Source: Nitrospira sp. (GTDB lineage: Bacteria; Nitrospirota; Nitrospiria; Nitrospirales; Nitrospiraceae). From it: a DNA stretch of 6,664 nt. The notes beneath the pieces were generated by a model. The model saw nothing but the letters and a program-made list of their open reading frames with translations, did no database searches and was not told the DNA's origin. The translations under genes and the position numbers were made by a program. This document shows, piece by piece, positions 6,484-6,664 of this stretch; position 1 is the first letter of the stretch; each line of letters starts with the position of its first letter. The stretch covers positions 1-6,664 of the forward strand of contig JAOUEB010000078.1 in NCBI GenBank assembly GCA_029858925.1, written 5' to 3'.

Positions 6484-6664
6484 GCGGCGTCTCCCAGGCG
6501 ATGCGAGCCGATCGTGCGGCAGGCTGCGAGATGAAATCTGCCGTATACCAGGATGAAACCTGCCAACACCAAGTGAAACAGGGTGGGGAGTCTCGCGCCG
6601 AACCAAAAGTGGTCGGGCGCTACGGTCAGGCCCACGATGAGCCGTATACCCATCAGTCCGAAAT
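6480..6664 (-). CDS. C-terminus of an unidentified membrane protein (cut by window edge)
   Basis: The last 60 codons of a gene entering from the right edge, read in from 6662 to a TGA at 6482-6480. It starts FGLMGIRLIVGLT, contains one clear membrane segment (LFHLVLAGFILVYGRF, about residues 28-43 of the visible part) and perhaps a second around its first 14 residues, and ends RLGDAA. Support for coding: no stop in 60 codons, protein-like hydrophobic pattern, and its TGA overlaps the hydroxylase ATG as ATGA, a classic operon junction. The Shine-Dalgarno site of the next gene lies within its final codons. I do not recognise the family. It is probably co-transcribed with the hydroxylase, GH3 and epimerase genes. 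Confidence 0.75.
   Translation of the reverse strand, partial: FGLMGIRLIVGLTVAPDHFWFGARLPTLFHLVLAGFILVYGRFHLAACRTIGSHRLGDAA
6491..6495 (-). promoter_or_regulatory. Shine-Dalgarno site that fixes the hydroxylase start
   Basis: GGGAG on the minus strand, 7 nt before the ATG at 6483. It rules in favour of 6483 over the start at 6606 of the open frame, which would give a 41-residue, Arg- and Pro-rich extension lacking family resemblance. Confidence 0.8.

Noticed and set aside
6484..6606. N-terminal extension of the hydroxylase to 6606
   Set aside because: The extra 41 residues are rich in Arg and Pro and overlap the better-supported coding frame of the upstream membrane protein; ATG 6483 has GGGAG at 7 nt.

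Overview
The window is compact, gene-dense bacterial DNA of moderately high GC (mid-to-upper 50s % by eye, not computed). It holds five complete protein genes that I can place in families, one small conserved gene of unknown function, and one gene cut by the right edge. The exported bacterial haem peroxidase, crcB-DUF190 pair, GH3-type adenylating enzyme and histidine-box hydroxylase, together with short gaps and good Shine-Dalgarno sites, suggest a free-living Gram-negative bacterium. Nitrospirota/Nitrospira is my best guess, but that is an impression and not a demonstrated placement. I see no tRNA, rRNA, CRISPR array, insertion sequence or phage gene.

Layout. Positions 1-248 carry no supportable gene and form the upstream region of a monocistronic, secreted animal-type haem peroxidase (249-1883, +). 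A strong hairpin follows its stop codon. After a 209-bp intergenic region come crcB, a fluoride exporter (2093-2479, +), and a DUF190 gene (2483-2845, +), which form a two-gene operon. They converge, across only 14 bp, on an operon read from the minus strand. In transcription order that operon is: the C-terminus of an unidentified membrane protein (6664-6480, cut by the edge), a membrane di-iron hydroxylase/desaturase (6483-5608), a GH3-family acyl-adenylating amide synthetase (5599-3968), and an enolase-superfamily epimerase/racemase (3960-2860). Junctions are an ATGA overlap, an 8-nt gap and a 7-nt gap, so co-transcription and translational coupling are very likely.

How the genes may work together. 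The peroxidase and the fluoride pair look like stand-alone stress functions. The minus-strand operon is the interesting part. A hydroxylase of the sterol-desaturase superfamily, an enzyme family that joins carboxylic acids to amino acids via acyl-adenylates, and an enolase-superfamily enzyme with the two-lysine epimerase active site but without the Asp-x-Asp signature of true dipeptide epimerases could together make and modify an N-acyl amino acid or aminolipid. The gene families are read from sequence; the pathway is inference.

Start sites were moved inward for the peroxidase (249 rather than an upstream TTG), the hydroxylase (6483) and the epimerase (3960), because Shine-Dalgarno sites and family lengths support the internal ATGs.
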